Below, piece after piece: positions 8,596-17,899 of a stretch of 22,318 nt of DNA. This stretch comes from Chara braunii. Taxonomy: Eukaryota > Streptophyta > Charophyceae > Charales > Characeae. Position 1 is the first letter of the stretch; every line of letters starts with the position of its first letter. Under the pieces are notes generated by a model. It saw nothing but the letters and a program-made list of their open reading frames with translations. It was not told where the DNA came from and searched no databases. The stretch covers positions 96,259-118,576 of the forward strand of contig BFEA01000201.1 of the NCBI GenBank assembly GCA_003427395.1, written 5' to 3'. The position numbers and the translations under genes are program-made.

Positions 8596-8950
8596 TATCG
8601 ATTGGTAGAACGAGTCTGCCGGCACGCCAACCGAACCCTATACCTCGCGCCGTGTCTTGCACCCACGGGAGGGTCGATGGGGGCTCCTGTAACCTGCTAG
8701 AAATCAACCTCGTCAGTATCACCAAAAATACGCTAGCACCGCAATATAAGGCGGAAAACTGTTGACGACGAAACAGATCGTAGAAATGATCGAAATGAGT
8801 GTTTTGGTTTAATTCAGAATAGTATGATAGTTCGCACTGCGACGAGGCCCTGGGTCTCGCCCATAGTACGAGTCTGTAAAATATATCTGAGTCCCAACGG
8901 GACCTGACCTCGTCATGAAAAAAGCTTGATACGGGGAATAGGCTCGACAC
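8593..8950 (-). mobile_element. LTR remnant, antisense, same family as the LTR ending at 14962
   Basis: Minus-strand 8696-8593 aligns without gaps to plus 14862-14965: 104 bases with 14 differences by hand count, including ggttacaggagcccc, cggcgcgagg.atagggttcgg and ggcgtgccggcaga. Weaker, gapped similarity (GGACTCAGA..TT..AGAC, TCGAGC...TTCC) continues to about 8950, where the GGTCTG array begins. The primer-binding site that follows the plus-strand LTR is absent here: the sequence goes straight into (CA)n. It may be a solo LTR, a 3' LTR end, or a truncated 5' end. No target-site duplication is visible. Confidence 0.7.
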
Positions 8951-9010
8951 TTGTCGGAGAGGCGATATCCTGGTTCACCCGGGTGCGCACCTGGCCTCTT
9001 TCTTCATCTT

Positions 9011-9750
9011 GGTCTGGTCTGGTCTGGTCTGGTCCTGTCGGTCTGATCCGGTCTAGTCTGAGCCAGTCTGGTCCGTCCTATGCCCGGTCTGGTCTGATCT
9101 GGTCTGACCGGGTCTGCTCCGATATGATCTGNTCTGGTCCAATTTTGGTCGATCTTGTCTGATCTGGTCTGGTCCTGTCGGTCTGATCCGGTCTAGTCTA
9201 AGCCAGTCTGGTCCGTCCTATGCCCGGTCTGGTCTGATCTGGTCTGACCGGGTCTGCTCCGATATGATCTGCTCTGGTCCGATTTTGGTCGATCTTGTCT
9301 GATCTGGTCTGGTCCGATTTGTTCTCGTCTGGATCTGGTCTGGTCTGATCCGGCCTGGATCTGATCTTGCCTGATCCGGTCTGATCTGATCTGTTCTCGT
9401 CTCGGTCTGGTCTGGTTTGATCCGGCCTGGATCTGATCTTGCCTGGATCTGGTCTGGTCTGATCTGTTCTTGTCTGGGTCTAGTCTGGTCTGGTATGGTC
9501 TGATCTTGTTGGATTCTGGTCTGGTCTCGTCTGGTCCGGTCTGTTCCGGGTCTGGCCTGATCTGGTTCGGTCTGAACTGGGTCAGGTTTGGTCTGATCTG
9601 GTCTGGGTCTGATCCGATTATGATCTCGACTGATCTGATCTGGCCCGGGTCAAGCTCGGTTCTGATCCGAACTGATCTGTTCTGGTCCGCGTCTGGTCCG
9701 GGTCTGGCCTGATCTGGTTCGGTCGGAACTGAGTCAGGTCTGGTCTTGTG
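9011..9750. repeat. GGTCTG/GATCTG minisatellite with nested higher-order units
   Basis: Short units of 5-10 bp built on ggtctg and gatctg. Higher-order copies are visible: a 140-bp unit twice (9031-9170 and 9171-9310, nearly identical), a 72-bp repeat of gatccggcctggatctgatcttgcctg (9347, 9419), and a 152-bp repeat of gggtctggcctgatctggttcggt (9548, 9700). No coding meaning is seen. Confidence 0.95.
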
Positions 9751-9899
9751 GTGAATGTGCTTGTCCTGGTTGTCCAGGTATATCCGTGCTCCCTCCAGTG
9801 AGCCCGATCACTAGATTAGCCGATCGACACACGCCTTTCCGCTGGTGTGCTGGTTCCACGGCTTCTGTCAAAACAGCTCCCTTGACTGCAATTCCGCAG

Positions 9900-10425
9900 G
9901 GGAGTAGTTAGGAACAATGGGAATCTCGTCAATCAATTAATGCGCGTCACTAAATGGATGTCGGGGCTCGCCGCTTTCCATGCTTGATTGGATCCCCTCA
10001 CTGTGCCATTCAGAGCACTGGGCTGAAATCACTTCGCGTCGTCATCTGTTTGGGATATCCCAAAACCACCCCTACGTTGTAAAGCCCCCCACGTATCCTT
10101 TCCCTCTCCGTTCTCCCACAGTCGGACTAGAGTCGAGAGTCTTCTCTCCCGCCCCTGGCGATTGTTCTGAGCCCGTTCCCTTGGTTGTGGTTTCACAAGA
10201 TAGTGGATAGGAGTAGTAGGAATTTCGTTAATCCATTCGCGTGCACCCACTAATTGGGTGACGTGGCATTAGCCTATCTGAAGGGAGTCATAGGTCATCC
10301 CGACGTTTACCCGTGCTCGGTCAAGCTCGTCACTTTGACATTCAGAGCATTGGGCAGAGATCGCATCGCGCCAACACCTGTTGGGAACATCACAATGCTT
10401 AGTCGGGCCACTCCATCCGTGTCTG

Positions 10426-10433
<8 letters not shown>
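9900..10433. repeat. Two diverged copies of a ~320-bp unit; no gene
   Basis: The stretch tcactgtgccattcagagcactgggctgaaatca (about 9998) pairs with tcactttgacattcagagcattgggcagagatcg (about 10330). The lead-in tcgtcaatcaattaatgcgcg pairs with tcgttaatccattcgcgtg. The copies are old and hold no convincing ORF. Confidence 0.65.
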
Positions 10434-10518
<85 letters not shown>

Positions 10519-10968
10519 NNNNNNNNNNNNNNNNNNNNNNNNNNNNNNNNNNNNNNNNNNNNNNNNNNNNNNNNNNNNNNNNNNNNNNNNNNNNNNNNNN
10601 NNNNNNNNNNNNNNNNNNNNNNNNNNNNNNNNNNNNNNNNNNNNNNNNNNNNNNNNNNNNNNNNNNNNNNNNNNNNNNNNNNNNNNNNNNNNNNNNNNNN
10701 NNNNNNNNNNNNNNNNNNNNNNNNNNNNNNNNNNNNNNNNNNNNNNNNNNNNNNNNNNNNNNNNNNNNNNNNNNNNNNNNNNNNNNNNNNNNNNNNNNNN
10801 NNNNNNNNNNNNNNNNNNNNNNNNNNNNNNNNNNNNNNNNNNNNNNNNNNNNNNNNNNNNNNNNNNNNNNNNNNNNNNNNNNNNNNNNNNNNNNNNNNNN
10901 NNNNNNNNNNNNNNNNNNNNNNNNNNNNNNNNNNNNNNNNNNNNNNNNNNNNNNNNNNNNNNNNNNNN

Positions 10969-11031
<63 letters not shown>
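10434..11031. repeat. (CT)n microsatellite containing a 450-N assembly gap
   Basis: CT run at 10434-10518, N at 10519-10968, TC run at 10969-11031. Open frames called across it are artefacts of the dinucleotide repeat and the gap. Confidence 0.99.
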
Positions 11032-11035
<4 letters not shown>

Positions 11036-11166
11036 CTCGCTCACGTCGGCGCGCTCCCTTCGTGCGATGCACTTGAATCTGGACCACAATGAAGGCCAGA
11101 TTCACGCGCCGGAATGAGTTACTTCCCGCAGCTTGCCCCGCTACTACCCGCAGTTTCCTTTCCCCT

Positions 11167-11240
11167 CGCACCTCTTTTCCCGCGTGTAGCAGTTCATTCC
11201 CGGCGCACCTCTTCTCCCGCGCGTAGCAGTTCATTCCCGA
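11167..11240. repeat. 37-bp tandem duplication
   Basis: The unit cgcacctctt.tcccgcg.gtagcagttcattcccg begins at 11167 and 11204 with two to three differences. Confidence 0.9.
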
Positions 11241-11444
11241 CACATGTGCCTTTTCCCCACCTCTCTTGATTGGCTAATTAGCCCTTTTCTTGCATGTCCT
11301 CGATCGTGTATGTATGATCACTAGGAACTGGTCCCGGTTCATGCATAGCGGAAGCTCCCCTGTCCGTTCGTAAGCCAGCACACCCGTGTCCCAGCCAGTG
11401 CGCCTGTACCCTCCGTGCCCGTGTCTCGTGCGCCAGTCTCGTGT

Positions 11445-11636
11445 GCTCCTTGCCCGTCTCTTCATTAGTCGGTCCCTTAGTGCATTGATGTCGCCTTCCG
11501 CGTTGATGTCCCCTTTCGACAGTGCGTACCTCCTCTGTGCGCTCCTTGCCCGTCTCTTCATTAGTCGGTCCCTTAGCGCGTTGATGTCGCCTTTCGTGTT
11601 GATGTCCCCTTTCGACAGTGCGTACCTCCTCTCCCC
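11445..11636. repeat. 96-bp tandem duplication
   Basis: The unit from gctccttgcccgtctcttca to gacagtgcgtacctcctct begins at 11445 and 11541, with few differences. Each unit carries an internal short repeat, gttgatgtc[g/c]cc. The length is a multiple of three, so frames stay open across both copies, but the peptide has no domain character. Confidence 0.92.
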
Positions 11637-11739
11637 TCCGACTGCTCACTGGCTCCTGGAACGTTGTCGGGCGGCTACAATGCCACGCCGCCCTTTTCTT
11701 CCTTTCAGAAGGCACACGACGACAACCCCACTCGACAAT

Positions 11740-11985
11740 ATTCTACCTGGCCGGGCTTCATCGACCATGAGACGGACCGACACTGGGACCGACGGGGTTA
11801 CCGACAATTATCAACCATGCGGTGAGACGACTCGCCGGAGAACGGGGCGGCGATGTCATTGCTCGACGTTATTTTACGTGGCCGGGACACACCGACCATG
11901 AAGCGGTCGGTCCGACGCTGCGAACAAGGGGCCTACTTTATCCGGTCGGGACTCACCGACCATGGCACGGGCCGACACCACGGGA
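11740..11985. repeat. Three diverged copies of a CACCGACCATG-containing unit
   Basis: The phrases tggccgggcttcatcgaccatgagacgg (about 11749), tggccgggacacaccgaccatgaagcgg (about 11879) and ggtcgggactcaccgaccatggcacggg (about 11943) are related, spaced about 130 and 64 bp apart. Confidence 0.7.
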
Positions 11986-12555
11986 AAGAGGCCATTGGGC
12001 CTGTTGATTTCTCTTCCGAAGGGGCGGTCCCGCTGGGACGCAGGGACCACTTAGGCCCAACTGAGTGATGGGGCGAATTTTCACTTGTGGGGCCCGCCTG
12101 GATTTTTCCCTAAGAGCGGCACTATTGCTGCATGGGGACCACCTAGGCCTGGGCAGGCCTTAGACAGGCTCGGGACTAGCCACCGTACCAGGCCGCTGCA
12201 GAGGGCCCAGTTCCCTACGAGAAGACCCTCTCCGTCGGTGGCTTTTCGAAGGCCAACCAGGCCCGGGCGCAGGTGCGGTATCGAGGCGCTGCAAGTGTTT
12301 CGCAGCCTCAGTGCACCAGGGGCCGTGGCACACACACACGCGCTTGTGGGAAGGGCCCAGTGGAGTACTTAAGCCCAACCGGGCCCAGGCACGGGACATT
12401 CTGGGGGATGCTTGAACGGGCGCATGGAACTCCAACGCACCGGAGGGATACACGCACGGGCGCTCGGGACTTGAGGCGCACAAGGAACGAGACAGCACGG
12501 ACGAACAGGTGCACGGGCAGGTATACAAGACGTTCGTACGCACCCAGGCGGGGGG
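11986..12555. other. GC-rich sequence without a recognised gene
   Basis: Frames are open on both strands because the DNA is GC-rich. The ORFs overlap extensively on opposite strands with no domain-like pattern. No RNA gene is seen. Confidence 0.5.
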
Positions 12556-12559
12556 GAGC

Positions 12560-12800
12560 ATACCTTGACGCACATGCGCACGCGTGCGGAGACTTGCGCA
12601 CTTTTGAGAATGTACATGCCCACACCTGCGCACATCTGCGCGTTTGCGCACGTACACCAGTGGACATCTGCTCGCACTTGTGCGCGCACTTGCGCACACC
12701 CACGCGCACACACGAGTACACTTGCGCACATCCGCGCGCACGAGCGCTCACACTAGCGGACACCTGCGCACACAGGCGGGCTCACTTGTGAACATCCCCG
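12560..12800. repeat. Degenerate GCGCACAC-type minisatellite
   Basis: Irregular units of 8-20 bp around cttgcgcacac and cctgcgcacac, in alternating purine-pyrimidine (Z-DNA-prone) sequence. The His/Arg- and Cys/Val-rich translations come from this repeat. Confidence 0.85.
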
Positions 12801-12805
12801 GACAC

Positions 12806-13010
12806 TAGCGCGCACTTGCGCGTGGTATATAGGGACCTACGAAGGGCTGCGCACACTAGCTCGCACTTGCGCGCGGTACGTAGGGATACGAGCAGGCCTC
12901 GCGCATTAGCGCGCACCGGCGCGCGGTACGAAGAGACACATGGTCGGACCCCGCGGACTAGCGCGCACTCGCATGTGGTACGTGGAGAAAAGCAGGGAGC
13001 CTGCGCCCGC
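12806..13010. repeat. ~51-bp tandem repeat, four copies
   Basis: The unit tagcgcgcacttgcgcg.ggtacgtaggga starts at 12806, 12857, 12907 and 12959 (periods 51, 50, 52). Copies have diverged by substitution mostly in their second halves. A possible fifth, more degraded copy starts near 13009. Confidence 0.85.
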
Positions 13011-13660
13011 GAACGCACAACAGCACGCTGTAGGTAGACAAGTAGGGAGAGCCAAGCACCTCACACACACACACGCGCAAGTCCGAGACCCCGCGGGATA
13101 CCCCCACACTACATAGTGCGTATCCGTGGAGCGACGATACAGGGGAGAACACGCGGTTTGATGAGCGTACCCGGCTTACGACGAAACATTGGGGAAGGTG
13201 GAAGGAGCTCGGTTAGAGCACCATCAAGGCAACTCTTTTGGGGCGCTGCCGGCTGGAGGGTAACGGACGACTGCGTGTATACTCGCGAGCAGGCAAGATC
13301 GGACGGGGGCCCTACACCACAAGGCGGACATCGGGAAGGCTCGGCGGCATCACAACGAGAGCGACAGCGCGCCTGTGGGAACAGATCGGTGAGACGGGTG
13401 TGCGACAACATACATGTCTACACACAGCAGGCCGAGAGAGGAGCTAGCGGGGCAGGCTGCCTGCGGGTTGATGAATCACCAGCGGACTGGACTCTAAGAC
13501 TCGAAGAACTTCGCACGGAACAAGACATTGGGCTCTGCAGGGGTACCACGCGCGAACACTATCTGGGTGCGAGTGAGACGGGTTTATCCGGGAGACAACC
13601 GCGCTCCACGAAGGTCATGCTCTGATCCGGAAGACCGGAATCTGAGCCAGGGGACCGCAC
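13011..13660. other. No recognisable gene
   Basis: The plus frame 13116-13625 is open for 169 codons but overlaps other open frames and shows no domain, so it is treated as chance in GC-rich DNA. Confidence 0.5.
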
Positions 13661-13669
13661 CCCGAACGA

Positions 13670-14265
13670 AGGGATACTCTACAGGAGGAGCACTTCGCCG
13701 GGAAGGGCACCCTACCGAAGGGACTCTTTATCGGAGGGACATTCTACCGAGCGGATACACTTACCGAACGGACACTTACCGGAGTAGACATTTACCGAGC
13801 GGACACTTACCGAACGGACACTTAGCTGAGCGTAGAACTACCGGACGGACACTTACCGAGCGAGCATTACCGGGCGGATTCTTTTTGCCCGGCGGACTCG
13901 TTTACCAAGCAGACACATATACCAAGCGGATACGTTTACCGAGAAGGTACCTTTTACCGAGTGGGTACTGCGCTGCGCGTAGACTTTACCGTGCGGGTGT
14001 TTTCCCGAGCGCATGCTCCACCGAGCGTATCTTTCTACCGAGCGGGCACTCTATCGAAGGGGCACATTACCGGGGGGGACACTTACCGAACGAGCTTTTA
14101 CCGAGCGGACATATTTATCGAGTAGGATACGTTTACTGAAAGGATACATTTCACCGAGCGGGTACCTCGCCGTGCGAAGACTTTACTGTGCGGGTATTTT
14201 ACCGAGTGGTTACTTCACCAAGCGGACATTTTTACCGAAGGGACACTATCCCGAAGAGGTACTTT
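13670..14265. repeat. TTTACCGAGCGGACAC minisatellite with ~197-bp higher-order period
   Basis: Roughly 30 irregular units of 14-20 bp around taccgagcgg(a/g)(c/t)ac. A higher-order copy is seen where agactttaccgtgcgggt (13981) recurs as agactttactgtgcgggt (14178), 197 bp apart with related flanks. Two long plus frames (13528-14139 and 14013-14417) run through it, giving Arg/Tyr/Gly/Leu-rich repetitive peptide. I regard these as non-coding. Confidence 0.88.
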
Positions 14266-14277
14266 TTGTGAAGCGGG

Positions 14278-14509
14278 CTTTTCGAGGGGGTANTTTCGTG
14301 AAGTGGGCTTTCCGAAGGGGTACGTCCGAAGGGGGNTTCTCGAGGGGGTACTTTCGTGAAGTGGGCTTTCCGAAGNGGTACGTCCGAAGGGGGCTTCTCG
14401 AGGGGGTACTTTCGTGAAGNGGGCTTTCCGAAGGGGTACGTCCGAAGGGGGCTTCTCGAGCGGGTACTTTCGTGAAGCAGGCTTTCCGAAGGGACACACC
14501 CGAACTATG
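14278..14509. repeat. 58-bp tandem repeat, four copies
   Basis: Units begin at 14278, 14336, 14394 and 14452 with cttctcgagggggtactttcgtgaagtgggctttccgaag. The copies are very similar and contain N bases, a sign of assembly difficulty. Each unit has two related halves (gggcttctcgagggggtac and gggctttccgaaggggtac). Confidence 0.93.
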
Positions 14510-14861
14510 GTCACGGTGGATCTGGAGCTTTGGCCCCGATGGGCGAGGGAGGCTACTTCCGACACTGAGAGTTCGAGCACTGTTCCTTGGGATCGACGAG
14601 TGCGTTACAGGCGCCACCCAATTGGGAGGAGGATTAGGCGACGCTTGTTGACTAGGTCTGTAGGGACTCAGACGGACTTTCTAGACACAGGGGCGAGGTG
14701 TACGGCTGAGGCTTGAACGAGTGTTTCGCATCCCATTGTTTTGGACAGAATGCGACTACTTTTGTTATTCCTGCCAGACAGTGTCTCATGAGTTCCTTCT
14801 TGTATTGGTTACGGTCAGCTACGGTACTTGTATTTGTTGATGTGGACTGACATGTTTTGTG

Positions 14862-14962
14862 CAGGTTACAGGAGCCCCGACCGACCCTCCCGCGGGTGAC
14901 AGACGCGGCGCGAGGCATAGGGTTCGGACGGCGTGCCGGCAGACCCCTTCTACCGGTCGACA
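14862..14962 (+). mobile_element. 3' end of the 5' LTR of a Ty3/gypsy-type retrotransposon
   Basis: The LTR is assigned from three observations. The segment recurs in antisense at 8593-8696 with about 87% identity. It ends with the conventional CA dinucleotide (cggtcgaCA). A primer-binding site follows one base later. The 5' boundary cannot be fixed: weak similarity to the other copy reaches back to at least 14560, and the 58-bp repeats upstream may lie inside or outside the LTR. Confidence 0.65.
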
Positions 14963-14963
14963 G

Positions 14964-14980
14964 TGGCGCCGTTGCGAGGG
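14964..14980 (+). promoter_or_regulatory. Primer-binding site, tRNA-Asp type
   Basis: The sequence TGGCGCCGTTGCGAGGG matches the reverse complement of the plant tRNA-Asp 3' end (TGGCGCCGTTGCCGGGG) at 15 of 17 positions, including the first 12 in a row. It starts two bases after the LTR-terminal CA, as expected for minus-strand DNA priming. tRNA-Asp priming is characteristic of plant Athila-group elements. The comparison uses the tRNA sequence as I know it, not a search. Confidence 0.7.
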
Positions 14981-14981
14981 A

Positions 14982-15845
14982 AGGATGCCTCTCGGGACTT
15001 CGGTCCGCCTGTAACCGCGGGGATGTGAGAGGGTCAGGACAGGGATGTGACTGGGACAGGGCAGACGGAGGAGGCTAAGCAGTTGGCCAGTGGTCTGAAT
15101 GCCCAAGTGAGACGTTGGACAGTACGGGCGCGAGCGGGCAGACGACACCCCCATCGACCTATGATCGACGTTCACCGGTGAGATTGTGATTTCTGCATTT
15201 CGTGGTTTCGCTGATTCTTGCTTTCTTCTCGTCTTTCATACATTTCATTCCTGTTGCTTTCCTTGTGATCGAGGGATGTCATTCTGATTTTCCCTACCCT
15301 TTGGTCAGTCCACCCAGATATTGAATCTAAGAGAGAGAATCGTGAGCAGGGGAAGACTTGAAGGGACTAAAGGGGAGGGGAAAAGCACCCCGGATTTGCG
15401 AGAAGTGGGAACGGGATTAGACAGGCTAGTGGATTTTGATGGATAGCTGGGGGGATTGATACACTACACGAGTCGGGATGAGAGACCATGCCTGAGGTGG
15501 GAACGAGTAGAGGCATGGATAGGAGCGAGGATGCACGAGTGAGNCACCGCCNTCTTATCCNNGTGTGACTTCGGTCCACCCTCGAGCACATGAGTTGGNC
15601 NGCTCGTGCTCANGTNGCGGTNAGANAGGTAGGCCAGCGATGATGGTACACTGATCCGACCTCTTCCTTGACACGAGGGTAGGGGGAGATACGCCAGAGG
15701 GCGGTTCTCTCCTAGGCCTGTTGATGTCTTGGAAGGTTGCAGGAAGGATCAGAGGGGTCCTGTCGTGGGGGTCTATGAGCTCAACAGTCCGAGAATCACA
15801 CAGGGAGAGATTTATTGAGAGTACTGCTTGGTTTCTTGATTAGGA
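14982..15845 (+). other. Retrotransposon leader, untranslated or weakly coding
   Basis: Between PBS and the first long ORF. A possible 5' splice site (ccg|gtgaga) lies at 15177/15178, followed by a T-rich tract (15186-15275) and then purine-rich sequence. N bases between 15544 and 15627 limit reading. No domain is found in the short frames. A packaging signal or IRES could be here but cannot be recognised by eye. Confidence 0.5.
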
Positions 15846-16553
15846 ATGGTATATATCGAATTGGCTTCTCAAATATCCTTGGTCGGAGAGAGGGGCTCTT
15901 GCAACGTGATCAGCTTACCACTAGAAGGGAAGAGCAAATACAGATCTACCAGAGAGGAGGGGTTAATAGTCCGAGACAGTGTTTTCCTGTGGGTAAGAAT
16001 AGAGGCCGAAACCAGGGCCTGTGCCAGGAGAGACAGGGAGGCGACGCCCTTACGAGCGGATATGAGCGTGAGGCTGTACTTGTCAGGGAGAGAGTGAGAG
16101 TGTCTCGTGATAGATACTGCCAGGCGTTATCCAACCCTCCTCTGTTTGGCAGCGTTAGGACGGAGGTTTGGTGCCCGGATCTCTTGAGAGTTCGCTCAGG
16201 GAAGTGGAGTAGATACCGTTGCAGTCTACACTGTGAGGTTTGCATATGATTGGGAGATTCCTAGAGCGACTTCTGTGAGATCGGAGACGGTCCCTAGGTT
16301 TTTGACGGAGCTGATTTTCGGTACCAGAGTGGTGCACCAGAGACTTTTAGAGGTAGTTCTGAGAGCGGTCCGACTGGGGACATCTACTGTCGAGCTTGCA
16401 TGGCTCCTCAATTATTGCTTGGACAGGGTTGCTCCCACTCGTAGAGACCTATGCCGTATTGTGTTTCGTATCCGGGAGGAGCTACGAGAGGCCAAGATAA
16501 GCGGAGAGGTAGATAGGATCCGGATATTGAACGGAAGGGTAGACGACGCCTAG
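15846..16553 (+). pseudogene. Pre-gag ORF 1, unrecognised, two internal stops
   Basis: One frame reads from ATG 15846 to a TAG at 16551 (235 codons), broken by TGA at 16095 and 16185. An in-frame stop (15837) lies close upstream. The sequence after the second stop is the most protein-like, with VYTVRFAYDWEIP, an ELIFGTRVVHQRLLEVVLRA helix-like stretch and a basic, helix-rich end (RIVFRIREELREAK). No known domain is recognised. Beyond the TAG the same frame continues into PVELGQFVYREPKF, which is repeated at the start of the next ORF by a local duplication, so the original protein may have run on. A longer alternative frame (15815-16249) is open but looks less protein-like. Confidence 0.45.
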
Positions 16554-16577
16554 AAGTGTCACTGTAAGGTCGGGCAA

Positions 16578-16815
16578 CCGGTAGAGTTGGGACAGTTCGT
16601 ATACAGAGAGCCGAAATTCGTGGAGAAAGATTGAGTAAAGTTTACATTACCTGGTAGATCGACTGTGGAGGCAGGATTTTAGACGGGAGCTCTGTAGAGG
16701 ACTAGATGCCTCACGACGAGATAGAGCACCCAGTTGAGCTTTGCCACTTCGACTATAGGGAACCCGAGTTCATTGGAGAAGATTGGGTGGAATTTACCTT
16801 ACCTGGGCAAGCTGT
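16578..16815 (+). repeat. Local duplication (period 152 bp) bridging pre-gag ORFs 1 and 2
   Basis: The ~85-bp segment from ccggtagagttgg to ttacctggt at 16578 recurs from 16730. It codes PVELGQFVYREPKF...VKFTLPG in the first copy and PVELCHFDYREPEF...VEFTLPG in the second. Because 152 is not a multiple of three, the copies lie in different frames. The first copy has TGA where the second has TGG (Trp). Confidence 0.85.
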
Positions 16816-17419
16816 CAGGCGAGGATATCTGGATAAAGTAGATAAGGAGTGGAGATCTATCCTGTTGAGGCCGGGGGTCTGGTTGCTGGTCGCGCCCCAG
16901 GTAGGGTGTGAGTTCGACAGGAGAGGCAGACTAATAGAAAAATCCCTGGAATTGGCGGTCAGAGGTTTCCTCTACTATCAGTCTTCCGTTCTGTCGGATA
17001 TAGTTTTCCAAGCCGTAGAACGAAGTCGGTGGGATCCGGTCTAAGCCGAGTTCTGGACCGCTTTGGATAGAGACCTGAGGGAGCCGCCGAGCCACCTAGC
17101 TGGTATAGCCGAGTTATACGGGACTCCTGGATTCGACTCGTCGGTTAGGGAAGGCTCACTCATTGGGTTCTTCGAACTTCGGCCATACTACGAAGGGACA
17201 GAGGCAGTAAACGACGAGGACATAGAGTATGGGGAAGAAGATTGGGATCTAGCCGAGTGGGAACGGTTAAGGGACGACGACCGTGAAGAGTGGAAAGACG
17301 CCGCGAATTTTTCTGAGGAAAGGGTGAGGTACTTCAGGAACGCTAGCGAAATAGAAGATTATGTTGAGGGACGTTGGCCAGGACTAGGGGTCCGGATGGG
17401 CCTAGAGGGAACTCGGTAA
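16706..17419 (+). pseudogene. Pre-gag ORF 2, unrecognised, one internal stop
   Basis: The frame is open from ATG 16706 to TAA 17417, interrupted once by TAA at 17042. The ATG directly follows an in-frame TAG, so it is the first possible start. The first part has PVELCHFDYREPEF, LLRPGVWLLVAPQVG and FDRRGRLIEKSLELAVRG. The second part is acidic (NDEDIEYGEEDWDLAEWERL) and helix-rich. The acidic-to-basic mix suggests a soluble nucleoprotein partner, but that is a guess and no family is recognised. The phrase DRRGRLIEK is faintly like DDRGRLIGI in the ORF at 18668. A 58-nt purine-rich gap separates it from the next ORF, so it is not part of the tightly coupled chain. Confidence 0.5.
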
Positions 17420-17477
17420 AACTGCCTGTGAGGAGGAAGGCGCGGAAGAGTAACGATAAGAGAATAAGGAATGAAAA

Positions 17478-17897
17478 ATGTCAGGTTATTGCCCTAGGGT
17501 CACAACGACCCTAGACGCCTTAGTTCCTATTACTAGTGGGGGAACTTTCTCTTACAAAATAGAGAGTTGTATATCTCTAGAGGAAAGTCATGCTCCGGGG
17601 AAAGCTTATGTCTTGGTAATAAAGCACCTCGACACAGGAGAATACGACATCCGCCCATACGTGCCTCTGCTAAGGGAAAGGGGGATGGATCGCGAGTCGC
17701 TTAAGAACTGGATTAGAGATATGATCAGTAAGGAAAGGAGGGAGTTAGAGAAGAAGGGGAAAGAGGTGTTTAGTGATGAGACCCCCGTGTTGTTTTACGG
17801 CATACCCGAACCTAGTTTACCTGACAGTTTTACTGACGGCAAGAATTGGGAGCCTTTAATTAATATGGCACTCAGAGCAAGGAGTTGGGGTCAGTAA
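17478..17897 (+). CDS. Pre-gag ORF 3: paralogue family 1, member A (intact)
   Basis: A 139-residue ORF without interruptions, first of the coupled chain. The context gaaaaATGt has A at -3. Residues 26-112 hold the family pattern shared with the ORFs at 18185 and about 18997: Y-K/E-I/V-E (26), Y-V-L (44-46), E-Y-D-I-x-x-Y-V (55-62), W (78), an I-S-K-E-R-R-E-L helix (83-90), and I-P-x-P (109-112). No known domain, signal peptide or membrane segment is seen. The C-terminus is short and polar. The next ORF starts two bases after its TAA. Function is unknown. Conservation of this fold-like pattern in three diverged copies argues that it was selected as protein. Confidence 0.6.
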   Translation: MSGYCPRVTTTLDALVPITSGGTFSYKIESCISLEESHAPGKAYVLVIKHLDTGEYDIRPYVPLLRERGMDRESLKNWIRDMISKERRELEKKGKEVFSDETPVLFYGIPEPSLPDSFTDGKNWEPLINMALRARSWGQ

Positions 17898-17899
17898 GG

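Noticed and set aside
8537-8597. Primer-binding site after the antisense LTR
   Set aside because: The sequence after the LTR end is tgcgtgtgtg, part of the CA repeat, with no TGGCGCC.
8593-8950. Solo LTR with target-site duplication
   Set aside because: Flanking bases at the candidate ends do not match and the 5' boundary is not firm.
10254-11243. Long plus- and minus-strand ORFs of Ser-Leu or Arg-Glu repeats
   Set aside because: They are translations of (CT)n and of 450 N bases, not genes.
12160-12791. Overlapping 120-193 codon ORFs on both strands
   Set aside because: GC-rich repeats keep several frames open at once; none has domain-like content.
12806-13010. CRISPR-like array
   Set aside because: The units are adjacent diverged tandem copies with no identical repeat and unique spacer pattern, in a eukaryotic context.
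13528-14417. Two long plus-strand ORFs (203 and 134 codons)
   Set aside because: They run through a minisatellite and give only repetitive Arg/Tyr/Gly peptide.
14278-14509. CRISPR-like array of 58-bp spacing
   Set aside because: The whole unit is repeated, including what would be spacers.
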